Shown in pieces: positions 18,201 to 26,987 of a stretch of 64,000 nt of DNA. The notes under the pieces are model-generated. The model saw only the letters and a program-made list of their open reading frames with translations. It did not search any database and was not told the DNA's origin. Source of the stretch: Thiobacillus sp. (lineage in GTDB: Bacteria; Pseudomonadota; Gammaproteobacteria; Burkholderiales; Thiobacillaceae); contig NZ_JAUYRI010000007.1 in assembly GCF_030696885.1 (NCBI RefSeq), positions 83,827-147,826 on the forward strand, read 5' to 3'. Numbering within the stretch: position 1 is the first letter of the stretch; the number at the start of each line of letters is the position of its first letter. A program made the position numbers and the translations under genes.

Positions 18201-20332
18201 TGCGCCGTCTGATCGCCGCCGCCCTCGTCATGGGCATCGCCTTGCTGGGACTGCTGTTCTACGCCAGCGGCGACAGCGCCGTGTTCTCCGACTCACTGCC
18301 CACCCTGTTCGTCGTCGGCGGTGTGCTCGGCGTGGCGATGCTGCTGCTGCTGGGCTGGCGTTTGTGGTGGCTGCAAAAACGCATCCGCCGCGGCGTCTTC
18401 GGCGCCAAGCTCACGCTCAAATTGCTGGCCATGTTCGGCGTCGTCGCCCTGCTGCCCGGACTGGTGGTGTATGGCGCCTCGGTGTTCTTTCTCAACCGGT
18501 CGATTGAAACCTGGTTCGACGTACGCGTCGACAATGCACTGGCCTCCGGCGTCAACCTCGGCCATGCCGCGCTCGATGATCTGCTGCGCGAGCTCGACAA
18601 AAAAGCCCAGCGCATGGCACTGACTCTGTCCGACGAGGGCATGGGTTCGATCATCACCAGCCTGTCCACCCTGCGCGAACAGAGCGCGGTGCAGGAGTTG
18701 ACGCTGTTCGACGAACGCGGCGGCGTGATCGCGCACGTCAGCGGCGAAAGCGGCACCCTGCTGCCGGTGCTGCCCGAGCGCAGCGTGCTGTGGCAGGCAC
18801 GACAGCAGCAGCCCTACAGCCGCATCGAGGAAGTGCCCGAGCGCGGGCTCATCATGCACGTCATCGTGCCGGTGTATACCAGCGCGCTGACCAGCGATAC
18901 CCGCGTGCTGCAGCTGGTGCAACCGGTGCCGGCCAGCCTCGCGCGTGATGCGCAGGCGGTGCAGCTGGCCTACCAGGAATACCAGCAGATCGCGGTGTCG
19001 CGGCTGGGACTGAAGCGCCTCTATGGCGTGGCGCTGACGCTCACCCTGATGCTCGCACTGCTGATGACGCTGGTCATCGCCTATCTGCTGTCGGAACGGC
19101 TCGGTGCTCCGCTGCGTTCGCTGGCGCGCGGCACCCGCGCGGTGGCCAAGGGCGATTTTTCGCAGATGCCGATGGTGAAGAGCCGCGACGAACTCGGCGT
19201 GCTGATCCAGTCGTTCAACCGCATGACGCGCCAGCTGTCCGAGGCGCGCGAGCAGGTGGCGCAGACCCACCAGCAGACCGAGCAGGCAAAGGCGTTTCTT
19301 GAGCGCGTGCTGGCCAACCTGTCGTCCGGCGTGGTGGTGCTCGACGAGGCGCTGCAGGTGCGCACGATCAACAGCGCGGCGGCGCAGATTCTGGGTGTCG
19401 ACGCCTCCGTGCTCGATGCGCGGCCGCTTGCCGGGCTGGGCTTGCCGGGCGAGGTGCTGAACGAATTTGGCATGCGGATGGTCGCGCGCTTTGGCGAGCA
19501 TGCAGGCGAGTGGCAGGAGCAGATCGATTATGCCGGCCCCGGCGGCAGCCAGACATTGCTGGTGCGCGGCACCCGGTTGCCGCCGGGTGTCGAGCGCGGC
19601 TATGTGCTGGTGTTCGACGACGTCACCAAGCTGATCGACGCCGAGCGCAACGCCGCATGGAGCGAAGTGGCGCGACGGCTGGCGCACGAGATCAAGAATC
19701 CGCTCACCCCGATCCAGCTCTCGGCCGAGCGCATCGCGAGGAAACTCGACGGTCGACTCGAAGTGGCGGATGCCGAGTTCCTGTCGCGCGCCACGCAGAC
19801 CATCGTCAATCAGGTCGCCGCGATGAAAAGCATGGTCGACGCGTTTGCCGGTTATGCGCGGATGCCGCGCGCCAAGCTCGAGGCGCTCGACCTCAATGCG
19901 CTGGTGCACGAAGTGCTCGCGCTGTACGACGCGCGGGCGCTCGGACTGCAGCTGCAACTCGACGCCGGTCTGCCGCGTGTTGCGGGAGACTCCACATTAT
20001 TGCGTCAGGTGATACATAATCTGTTGCAAAATGCGCAGGATGCGCTGGCGGGTCATGCCTCGCCAAAAGTTGAGATCAGCACGCATCTCAACAACCAGGC
20101 TGTTTGCCTGACCGTAACCGACAATGGAGCCGGCTTTCCGGAGCACCTGATGACGCGGCTGTTCGAGCCCTATGCAACGACCAAGGCCAAAGGGACCGGT
20201 CTGGGGCTGGCCATCGTCAAAAAAATCGTGGAAGAACACCAGGGCAAAATCCAGATCGAGAATCTCAAGTCGGGCGGCGCGGCGATACGCATCGCGCTGC
20301 CTGTTTTTACGGCAGCCGGAGAACACACGTGA
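18200..20332 (+). CDS. ntrY: Membrane sensor histidine kinase NtrY
   Basis: A 710-residue sensor kinase. Two or three N-terminal membrane helices (within residues 1-105) precede a periplasmic sensing region. A further helix at about 275-300 is followed by a HAMP linker, a PAS domain (about 365-470), the HisKA domain with phospho-His496 in ARRLAHEIKNPLTPIQ, and an ATPase domain with HNLLQNAQDAL, DNGAGFP and GTGLGLAIVKKIVEEH. The N box and G boxes look intact, so it should be active. It starts at the DUF4390 stop and overlaps ntrX by four bases. NtrY homologues respond to nitrogen or redox conditions; the signal here is unknown. Confidence 0.94.
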   Translation: MRRLIAAALVMGIALLGLLFYASGDSAVFSDSLPTLFVVGGVLGVAMLLLLGWRLWWLQKRIRRGVFGAKLTLKLLAMFGVVALLPGLVVYGASVFFLNRSIETWFDVRVDNALASGVNLGHAALDDLLRELDKKAQRMALTLSDEGMGSIITSLSTLREQSAVQELTLFDERGGVIAHVSGESGTLLPVLPERSVLWQARQQQPYSRIEEVPERGLIMHVIVPVYTSALTSDTRVLQLVQPVPASLARDAQAVQLAYQEYQQIAVSRLGLKRLYGVALTLTLMLALLMTLVIAYLLSERLGAPLRSLARGTRAVAKGDFSQMPMVKSRDELGVLIQSFNRMTRQLSEAREQVAQTHQQTEQAKAFLERVLANLSSGVVVLDEALQVRTINSAAAQILGVDASVLDARPLAGLGLPGEVLNEFGMRMVARFGEHAGEWQEQIDYAGPGGSQTLLVRGTRLPPGVERGYVLVFDDVTKLIDAERNAAWSEVARRLAHEIKNPLTPIQLSAERIARKLDGRLEVADAEFLSRATQTIVNQVAAMKSMVDAFAGYARMPRAKLEALDLNALVHEVLALYDARALGLQLQLDAGLPRVAGDSTLLRQVIHNLLQNAQDALAGHASPKVEISTHLNNQAVCLTVTDNGAGFPEHLMTRLFEPYATTKAKGTGLGLAIVKKIVEEHQGKIQIENLKSGGAAIRIALPVFTAAGEHT

Positions 20333-21603
20333 GCGGGCATATTCTCGTCGTCGACGACGAAGTGGGCATTCGTGAATTGCTGTCGGAGATTCTGACCGAC
20401 GAAGGCTACGACGTGCACCTAGCGGAAAACGCCGAGGCGGCGCGCGCCTTCCGCGCACTGCGCCGGCCCGATCTGGTCCTGCTCGACATCTGGATGCCCG
20501 ACACCGACGGTGTCACCCTGCTGAAGGAATGGGCGGGCGGCGGCCAGCTCACGATGCCGGTGGTGATGATGTCCGGCCACGGCACCATCGATACCGCGGT
20601 TGAGGCCACCAAGCTCGGCGCGGCCGACTTTCTGGAAAAGCCGGTGGCGCTGGCCAAGCTGATCGACACCGTCAGCAAGGCGATCAAGCGCGGCGTCGCC
20701 CTGCCGCGGCGCGCCCCCAGCATGGACCTGTCGGCCCTCGGCCGCAGCCCGCTGATCCTCGACCTGAAAAAGCGCCTCAGCCAGATTGCCGGCAACACCG
20801 CACCGGTGATGCTGCAGGGCGAACCCGGCAGCGGCTTCGAGGTGTGCGCCCATTTCCTGCATCAAACCGGCACGCCCTGGGTCGAGATCAAGGACCGCGC
20901 GCGCCTGGTGTCCGATCCGCTGAGTTTTGTCGAATCGCTCGGCAACGGCACCCTGTTCCTGTCGGATGCGTGCGAACTCGCGCGGCTGGAGCAAAAAGGG
21001 CTGGGTCTGCTGCTCGACCGCATCGAAGGCACCGGCGCACGTCTGGTGTGCGCCTCCAGCCGCAGCCTCGACCCCATGGTGGCGGCGGGCGAATTCGACA
21101 GTCGGCTGTTCTACCGTCTGTCCAGCCTGGCGATCCAGGTGCCGCCCCTGCGCGAGCACCGCGAGGACATTCCCGAGGTCGCCAACTTCATGCTGGCGCA
21201 GCTGATCGAGGCGGGCGTGTGCCCGGTGCGGCGGCTCACCACGCCGGCGCTCAACCAGCTGCGCAATTTCGACTGGCCGGGCAACCTGCCGCAGCTCAAC
21301 AATGTGGTGCGCACGCTGGCGGTCACCGCACTGGCCGGCGAAATCGACGCCATCGACGTCAACCGCGTGCTGGCACCGATGAAGCAGGCCTCGCCCGCGG
21401 TGGCCCACGGCATCCCGCTCGACATTCCGCTGCGCGAGGCGCGCGACGCCTTCGAACGCATGTATTTCGAACACCTGATCCAGAAGGAAGGCGGCAGCAT
21501 GACGCGGGTCGCCGACAAGTCCGGACTGGAGCGCACCCACCTCTATCGCAAGCTCAAGCAGCTCAACATCAAGCATGGCCGCCGACTTGACGAAGACCTC
21601 TGA
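20329..21603 (+). CDS. ntrX: NtrX response regulator with degenerate sigma54 ATPase domain
   Basis: A 424-residue partner of NtrY, starting at GTG 20329. The receiver (residues 1-120) has the acidic pair DD, phospho-acceptor Asp53 and Lys104, so it looks functional. The central AAA domain does not: Walker A reads GEPGSGFE with Phe170 in place of Lys, Walker B reads FLSDACE instead of FLDEI, the sensor-II region reads WPGNLPQL, and the stretch between Walker A and B is about 25 residues short and lacks the GAFTGA loop that contacts sigma54. A Fis-type helix-turn-helix is at about 385-412. It probably binds DNA but cannot drive sigma54 promoters. Confidence 0.9.
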   Translation: MSGHILVVDDEVGIRELLSEILTDEGYDVHLAENAEAARAFRALRRPDLVLLDIWMPDTDGVTLLKEWAGGGQLTMPVVMMSGHGTIDTAVEATKLGAADFLEKPVALAKLIDTVSKAIKRGVALPRRAPSMDLSALGRSPLILDLKKRLSQIAGNTAPVMLQGEPGSGFEVCAHFLHQTGTPWVEIKDRARLVSDPLSFVESLGNGTLFLSDACELARLEQKGLGLLLDRIEGTGARLVCASSRSLDPMVAAGEFDSRLFYRLSSLAIQVPPLREHREDIPEVANFMLAQLIEAGVCPVRRLTTPALNQLRNFDWPGNLPQLNNVVRTLAVTALAGEIDAIDVNRVLAPMKQASPAVAHGIPLDIPLREARDAFERMYFEHLIQKEGGSMTRVADKSGLERTHLYRKLKQLNIKHGRRLDEDL

Positions 21604-21606
21604 CCT

Positions 21607-21634
21607 GGGTGAAGCGTCAGGTGTGAGGGGTGCG
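21607..21634. repeat. Degenerate heptanucleotide repeat between ntrX and trkA
   Basis: Four consecutive seven-base units (GGGTGAA, GCGTCAG, GTGTGAG, GGGTGCG) start just after the ntrX stop. They match the heptamer repeat found intact inside glcF at 52715-52742. This points to a dispersed simple repeat family; no function is evident. Confidence 0.5.
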
Positions 21635-21678
21635 CTGCGCCTGGCATTCACCCTTCCCCCTTTGCCCAGCACCGCATC

Positions 21679-23052
21679 ATGAAAATCATCATCCTCGGCG
21701 CCGGCCAGGTCGGCTCCAATCTGGCCGCCAGCCTGGTCGCCGAAAACAACGACATCACCGTGGTCGACCTCGACGCCGCGCGCCTGTCCGAGCTGCAGGA
21801 CCGCTTCGACCTGCGCACCGTGCGCGGCCACGCCGCCCACCCGTCGACGCTGAAGGCGGCCGGCGCCGGCGACGCCGACATGCTGGTGGCGGTGACGCAG
21901 AGCGACGAAACCAATCTGGTGGCCTGCCGGCTGGCCGCGACGCTGTTCAACATTCCCACCCGCATCGCGCGCATCCGCTCGAACGACTTTCTGGAATCCG
22001 AGGGCGAATTCCTGTCCGAGCATTTCGGCGTCGACCACATCATCAGCCCCGAGCAGGAAGTTACCGACACCCTGCGCCGGCTGATCGAGCACCCCGAAGC
22101 CCTGCAGGTGCTGGACTTTGCCGGCGGCAAGGTGCGGCTGGTCGCGGTGCGCGCCTACCATGGCGGCCCGCTGATCGGCCACGAGCTGCAGGACCTGCGT
22201 CGCCACATGCCGGACATCGACGCGCGGGTGGCGGCCATCTACCGGCGCGACCGCGGCATCGTGCCGAAGGGCATCACGGTCATCGAGCCGGGTGATGAGG
22301 TCTTCTTTCTCGCCCGCAAGCAGGACATTCCGGTCGTCATGCGCGAGCTGCGCCGCATGGAGCGCCCGGTCAAGCGGGTGATGATCGCCGGCGGCGGCAA
22401 CATCGGGCGCCGGCTGGCGGCAGCGCTCGAGCGCAACTACGAGGTCAAGCTGATCGACCACAACAAGGCCACCTGCGCTCAGCTGGCCGAGCAACTGCAC
22501 CGCACCCTGGTGCTGCAGGGCGACGCCACCGACGAGGAGCTGTTCGAGCAGGAAAACATCGAGGCCATCGACGTCTTCTGCGCACTGACCAACGACGACG
22601 AGGACAACATCATGTCCGCGCTGCTGGCCAAACGCATGGGGGCGCAGCGGGTGATCGCGCTGATCAACCGCTCGGCCTACGTTAACCTGGTGCAGGGCGG
22701 CGAGATCGACATCGCGATTTCGCCGGCGCAGGCCACGGTGGGCCCGCTGCTGTCCAAGATCCGCCGCGGCGACATGGCGGCGGTGCACAGCCTGCGCCGG
22801 GGCGCCGCCGAAGTGCTGGAAATCGTCGTCCACGGCGACACGAAGACCTCCAAGGTGGTGGGCAAGCGCATTGGCGACGTCGCGCTGCCGGATGGCGCCT
22901 CGATCGCCGCCATCATCCGCGGCGAGGAGGTGCTGATCGCCCACCACGACACCCTGATCCAGGCCGAAGACCACCTGATCGTGTTTGCGCTCAACAAGCG
23001 CATCATTCCCAAGGTCGAAAAGCTGTTCCAGGTCGGTTTCGGCTTTTTCTGA
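21679..23052 (+). CDS. trkA: Trk potassium uptake protein TrkA
   Basis: A 457-residue cytoplasmic regulator that gates the TrkH potassium channel. Two RCK (TrkA-N) domains are visible, the first starting KIIILGAGQVGSNLA, the second near residue 233 with RVMIAGGGNIGRRLA. Each is followed by a TrkA-C domain. The glycine-rich nucleotide-binding loops and downstream acidic residues (VVDLDAAR, LIDHNK) are kept in both halves. Two trkH genes follow on the same strand. Confidence 0.97.
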   Translation: MKIIILGAGQVGSNLAASLVAENNDITVVDLDAARLSELQDRFDLRTVRGHAAHPSTLKAAGAGDADMLVAVTQSDETNLVACRLAATLFNIPTRIARIRSNDFLESEGEFLSEHFGVDHIISPEQEVTDTLRRLIEHPEALQVLDFAGGKVRLVAVRAYHGGPLIGHELQDLRRHMPDIDARVAAIYRRDRGIVPKGITVIEPGDEVFFLARKQDIPVVMRELRRMERPVKRVMIAGGGNIGRRLAAALERNYEVKLIDHNKATCAQLAEQLHRTLVLQGDATDEELFEQENIEAIDVFCALTNDDEDNIMSALLAKRMGAQRVIALINRSAYVNLVQGGEIDIAISPAQATVGPLLSKIRRGDMAAVHSLRRGAAEVLEIVVHGDTKTSKVVGKRIGDVALPDGASIAAIIRGEEVLIAHHDTLIQAEDHLIVFALNKRIIPKVEKLFQVGFGFF

Positions 23053-23151
23053 TACCCGCCCGAAGACCCACGGACACCTTGTTGCCGGATCGTGCCCCAC
23101 GACGCGCAAGCCAGTAACCCGCCGCCTCGCCCCCGCGTGAGCTCAAGCCGG

Positions 23152-24621
23152 ATGCGTCGCCCGATCTCCCGTTTTGCGCCGGTCCTGCATGTGTTCGGGA
23201 TGGTGATTCTGATTTTTTCCTTCACCATGCTGGTGCCGCTGCTGACGGCCCTGGTCGGACACGATGCCGCACAGTTCGCGTTCGACGAATCCTTTGCCGT
23301 GACGCTCATCGCCGGCTTTGCGCTGTGGCTGGGGGCGCGGCGCTGGCGCCGCGAACTCAAGGTGCGTGACGGCTTCCTGCTGGTGATGCTGGTGTGGACC
23401 GGCCTGCCGGCCTTCGCCACCCTGCCCTTCCTGATCCATTCGCCGGAGATGAGTTTCACCGATGCCTATTTCGAGGCCATCTCGGGACTCACGACGACTG
23501 GCGCCACCGTGATGAGCGGGCTCGACACCCTGCCGCCTTCGCTCAACCTGTGGCGACACCTGCTCAACTGGCTGGGCGGCATGGGCATCATCGTGCTGGC
23601 GGTGGCGATCCTGCCGCTGTTGGGCGTCGGCGGACGCCAGCTGCTGAAAGCCGAGCTGCCGGGGCCGATCAAGGACACCAAGCTCACGCCGCGCATCGCC
23701 GATACGGCCAAGCTGCTGTGGGCGACGTATGCAGCGCTGACCGTGGCGTGCGCGGTGGCGCTCAAGTGGGCCGGCATGAGCTGGTTCGACGCCGTCTGCC
23801 ACGCCTTCGCCGCGCTGAGCCTGGGCGGCTTCTCGACTCACGACGCCAGTGTCGGCTATTTCGACTCGCCGCTGATCGAGGGCGTATTGATCGTCTTCAT
23901 GTTGCTGGCGGCGCTCAACTTCGTCACCCATTTCCTTGCCTTCCGCCAGAGGAGCCTGCAGCCCTACCGACACGACCCTGAAGTCGCCGGCGTGCTCGGA
24001 CTGGTGATCGCGAGCTGTCTCGGCATCAGCCTCTATGTCTGGCAGGCCGGGGTGTATCCGGAATTTCTCACCGCGCTGCGCCACGTCAGCTTCAATCTGG
24101 TGTCGCTCGCCACCGACTGCGGGTTTGTCAGCACCGACTTCAACACTTGGCCGATGTTTGCGCCGATGTGGATGCTGCTTCTGTCCTGCATCACCGCGAG
24201 CGCCGGCTCGACCGGCGGCGGCCTGAAGATGATCCGCGCGGTGTTGATGTTCCGCCAGGGCGTGCGCGAGCTCGAACACCAGCTGCATCCCGCAGCGCGC
24301 CTGCCGGTCAAGATCGGCGGCCACGCGGTGCCGAACCAGATCGTGTTCGCGATCCAGGCCTTCGTCATGATGTATATCGCCACCATCGTGACCATGACGC
24401 TGGTGTTGCTGGCCAGCGGGCTCGATTTCGTGAGCGCGTTTTCCGCCGTCATTGCCTGCATCAACAATGCCGGGCCCGGACTCAATGAGGTCGGCCCTGG
24501 AACGAACTACGCCAGCCTCAACGACTTTCAGACCTGGGTACTCGCGTTCACCATGCTGCTCGGGCGGCTCGAACTGTTCACCGTATTCGTGTTGTTCACC
24601 CGCGCCTTCTGGCGCGGCTAG
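23152..24621 (+). CDS. trkH: Trk potassium channel subunit TrkH (first copy)
   Basis: A membrane channel protein of about 489 residues with four repeated membrane-pore-membrane units. The four pore loops read TTTGATVMSG, SLGGFSTHDAS, DCGFVSTDF and NNAGPGLNEVG, each with the expected selectivity-filter glycine. The family N-terminus fits ATG 23152; an upstream GTG at 23092 would add 20 residues rich in Pro and Ser. The C-terminus ends with the typical LGRLELFTVFVLF. It follows trkA and is followed by a second trkH copy. Confidence 0.94.
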   Translation: MRRPISRFAPVLHVFGMVILIFSFTMLVPLLTALVGHDAAQFAFDESFAVTLIAGFALWLGARRWRRELKVRDGFLLVMLVWTGLPAFATLPFLIHSPEMSFTDAYFEAISGLTTTGATVMSGLDTLPPSLNLWRHLLNWLGGMGIIVLAVAILPLLGVGGRQLLKAELPGPIKDTKLTPRIADTAKLLWATYAALTVACAVALKWAGMSWFDAVCHAFAALSLGGFSTHDASVGYFDSPLIEGVLIVFMLLAALNFVTHFLAFRQRSLQPYRHDPEVAGVLGLVIASCLGISLYVWQAGVYPEFLTALRHVSFNLVSLATDCGFVSTDFNTWPMFAPMWMLLLSCITASAGSTGGGLKMIRAVLMFRQGVRELEHQLHPAARLPVKIGGHAVPNQIVFAIQAFVMMYIATIVTMTLVLLASGLDFVSAFSAVIACINNAGPGLNEVGPGTNYASLNDFQTWVLAFTMLLGRLELFTVFVLFTRAFWRG

Positions 24622-24709
24622 GCGCCGGCGCTGGTAACATCGCGTTAATCGAAGCCCGCCCCATCCCTGCCATGTGCGGCGGAAGGGTAAACGCCACCCC
24701 AAACGACAT

Positions 24710-26167
24710 ATGTCGCAAATCCTGCCCGTCGTTCACATCCTGTCGAAAGTGCTGATGCTGTTTTCGGCAGCTTTCCTGCTGCCGCTGGCGGTCTCGCTCG
24801 TTCTGGAGGATGGCGCGCACAAAGCGTACGACTGGGCGATCGCCGTCACCTTCCTGTCCGGGCTGGTGCTGTGGGTTTTTTCCCGCCGGGGCAAGCGCGA
24901 ACTGCATACGCGCGACGGTTTTCTGCTGGTGGTGATGATCTGGACGATCCTGCCGCTCTACTCCGCCATCCCGCTGCTGTCCTACATGCCCGAGCTCAGC
25001 TTCACCGACGCCTATTTCGAGGCGGTATCGGGCCTGACGGCCACCGGCGCGACGGTGCTGTCGGGGCTGGATGCCCTGCCGCCGTCGATCAATGTGTGGC
25101 GCACCGAAATGCACTGGATCGGGGGCATGGGCGTGATCGTGCTGGTGGTCGCGGTGCTGCCGATGCTGGGGGTCGGCGGCCGCCAGCTGTTTAAGGCCGA
25201 GACGCCGACGCCGATGAAGGACAGCAAGCTCACCCCGCGCATGGCGGAAACCGCCAAGGGGTTGTGGCTGGTGTACGCCATCTTCACCGTGTTCTGCATT
25301 CTGGCGCTGTGGCTGGGCGGCATGAGCTGGGTGGACGCACTGGTGCATGCCTTCAGCGTCATGAGCCTCGGCGGCTTTTCCTCGCACGACGCCAGCATGG
25401 GCTACTTCGATTCCGTGGTGCTCGAGATCATCGTCATGGTGTTTGCGCTGATCGCGGCGATCAGCTTTTCTACGCACTTCATGGCGCTGCGCATGAAGAA
25501 CCTGTCGGCCTACCGTTTCGACACGGAAATCCGCTGGGTCTTTTTCGTGCTCGGCGCCAGCATTCTCGGGCTGACCTTCTACCTGCTGTACAAGGGCTTT
25601 TATCTGGATTTTCCCGAGGCGCTGCGCTATGCGGCCTTCAACACGGTCTCCGTCGCCACCACGCTTGGGTTCTCCACCACGGACTACAACGTCTGGCCCT
25701 ATTTCGCGCCGCTGTGGATGCTGTTCCTGTCGAGCTTCATCGCCGGCTCCGGCTCCACCGGCGGTGGCATCAAGATGCTGCGCGCGATCCTGCTCTACAA
25801 GCAGGTCTATCGCGAGATGATCAAGCTGGTGCACCCCAGCGCAACGGTGCATACCAAGCTCGGCAACCAGCCGGTGCCCAACAAGATTACCTATGCGGTG
25901 CTGGCCTTCCTGTTCATCTATGTCGCTTCGATCGTGCTGCTGTCCTTCGTGCTGTCGGCGTCGGGGCTGGACATCTTCACCTCTTTCACCGCCGTGGTCG
26001 CGATGGTCAACAACACCGGCCCCGGCCTCGGCCAGGTCGGCCCCGCCAGTACCTACGCCATCCTGAATGACTTCCAGACCTGGGTCTGCAGCTTTGCCAT
26101 GCTGCTCGGGCGGCTGGAATTCTTTACCCTGCTGGTGGTGCTCACTCCGGTGTTCTGGAGAAAATAA
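24710..26167 (+). CDS. trkH: Trk potassium channel subunit TrkH (second copy)
   Basis: A 485-residue paralogue of the preceding gene. The pore loops read TATGATVLSG, SLGGFSSHDAS, TLGFSTTDY and NNTGPGLGQVG, all with the filter glycine, so it also looks like a working channel. The start at ATG 24710 gives MSQILPVVHILSKV; an upstream GTG at 24674 adds a basic stretch and is less likely. The two copies are clearly related along their whole length but differ at many positions, so the duplication is not recent. Confidence 0.94.
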   Translation: MSQILPVVHILSKVLMLFSAAFLLPLAVSLVLEDGAHKAYDWAIAVTFLSGLVLWVFSRRGKRELHTRDGFLLVVMIWTILPLYSAIPLLSYMPELSFTDAYFEAVSGLTATGATVLSGLDALPPSINVWRTEMHWIGGMGVIVLVVAVLPMLGVGGRQLFKAETPTPMKDSKLTPRMAETAKGLWLVYAIFTVFCILALWLGGMSWVDALVHAFSVMSLGGFSSHDASMGYFDSVVLEIIVMVFALIAAISFSTHFMALRMKNLSAYRFDTEIRWVFFVLGASILGLTFYLLYKGFYLDFPEALRYAAFNTVSVATTLGFSTTDYNVWPYFAPLWMLFLSSFIAGSGSTGGGIKMLRAILLYKQVYREMIKLVHPSATVHTKLGNQPVPNKITYAVLAFLFIYVASIVLLSFVLSASGLDIFTSFTAVVAMVNNTGPGLGQVGPASTYAILNDFQTWVCSFAMLLGRLEFFTLLVVLTPVFWRK

Positions 26168-26179
26168 AGGGGAAACTTG

Positions 26180-26515
26180 ATGCCGTCGATCGCCGATTTC
26201 GAATCCATGCTCGCCGCCGGCCGCGACAACGCGCTGCTGCGCTTTTCGCTCGGCAACGAATATCTGAAGGCGGGCAATGCGGGAAAAGCCGCCGAGCATC
26301 TGCGCCGCGCGGTCGAGCACGACCCCAAGTATTCGGCCGCCTGGAAGCTGCTCGGCAAGGCCTTGACCGACACCGAATCCTGGGAGGATGCGCTGGCCGC
26401 CTACCGGCAGGGCATTGCCGTGGCCGAGGCGCGCGGCGACAAGCAGGCCGCCAAGGAAATGGGGGTATTTGCCCGCCGCATCATGAAACAGCTTGGGTTA
26501 GAATCGGGCGATTGA
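26180..26515 (+). CDS. Small tetratricopeptide-repeat protein
   Basis: A 111-residue soluble protein with TPR-like helix pairs: NALLRFSLGNEYLKAGNAGKA (about residues 15-35), then HLRRAVEHDPKYSAAWKLLGKAL and WEDALAAYRQGIAVAEARGD. GGGGAAA lies just before the ATG. TPR domains mediate protein contacts; the partner is unknown. It lies 12 bases after the second trkH and 18 bases before yggX. Confidence 0.82.
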   Translation: MPSIADFESMLAAGRDNALLRFSLGNEYLKAGNAGKAAEHLRRAVEHDPKYSAAWKLLGKALTDTESWEDALAAYRQGIAVAEARGDKQAAKEMGVFARRIMKQLGLESGD

Positions 26516-26533
26516 TTTTTGAGGGAGCAGCAA

Positions 26534-26809
26534 ATGACGCGGATGGTGAATTGTGTGAAGCTCGGGCGCGAAGCCGAAGGCCTGGCCTTCCAGCCGGTGC
26601 CCGGGGAACTGGGCAAGAAGATTTTCGAGAATGTGTCGAAGGAAGCCTGGGGCGGCTGGCAGCGCCACCAGACCATGCTGATCAACGAAAACCGCCTCAA
26701 CCTGGCCGACCCGCAGGCGCGCAGCTATCTGATGGAACAGATGGAGCGCTACTTCTTCGGCGGCGGCAATGTCGACGCCGCAGCGGGCTACGTTCCGCCC
26801 GCCAAGTAG
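26534..26809 (+). CDS. yggX: Fe(2+)-trafficking protein YggX family
   Basis: A 91-residue cytosolic protein linked to iron handling and protection of iron-sulfur clusters from oxidants. The N-terminus [17 protein letters not shown] with conserved Cys7, the [17 protein letters not shown] block and [13 protein letters not shown] are family hallmarks. GAGGGAG lies before the ATG at 26534; an in-frame TTG at 26519 is less likely. Likely last gene of the trk-side plus-strand unit. Confidence 0.95.
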   Translation: MTRMVNCVKLGREAEGLAFQPVPGELGKKIFENVSKEAWGGWQRHQTMLINENRLNLADPQARSYLMEQMERYFFGGGNVDAAAGYVPPAK

Positions 26810-26834
26810 TGCGTGCTTGTTGACGCATACGATT

Positions 26835-26896
26835 TCCACATGGGCTTTAGCCCATAGTGGATCGGAGTCCTTTAGGGCTGCAGCGGCTTTAAAACC
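26835..26896. repeat. Cluster of REP-like TTTA-loop palindromes
   Basis: The 178-base gap between yggX and phoU holds three hairpin-like units with the same TTTA core. At 26835-26861, TCCAC-ATGGGC pairs with GCCCAT-A-GTGGA around TTTA (one bulged A). At 26866-26879, AGTCC and GGGCT flank TTTA with one G-T pair. At 26885-26896 a weaker GGCTTTAAAACC unit follows. The arrangement resembles REP elements placed between convergent genes. Confidence 0.55.
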
Positions 26897-26937
26897 ACGG
26901 CCGACCCCTCGCGGGTAAATCCGGGACAGGCACCCTA

Positions 26938-26961
26938 ACAAAACGGGCTCCCGCAGGAACC
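26938..26961 (-). terminator. Probable terminator after phoU
   Basis: On the minus strand GGTTCC pairs with GGAGCC (one G-T wobble) over a four-base loop, followed by CGTTTTG. It begins 27 bases beyond the phoU stop. The stem is short, so confidence is moderate. Confidence 0.55.
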
Positions 26962-26987
26962 GCGTTTGCCTTCGCGGCGCAAAAAAA

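Noticed and set aside
20419..23109. Very long minus-strand open frame (about 896 codons) opposite ntrX and trkA
   Set aside because: Composition is rich in Arg, His, Gln and Gly with no family motifs, and it lies over two clear genes. It is a typical shadow frame of GC-rich coding sequence.
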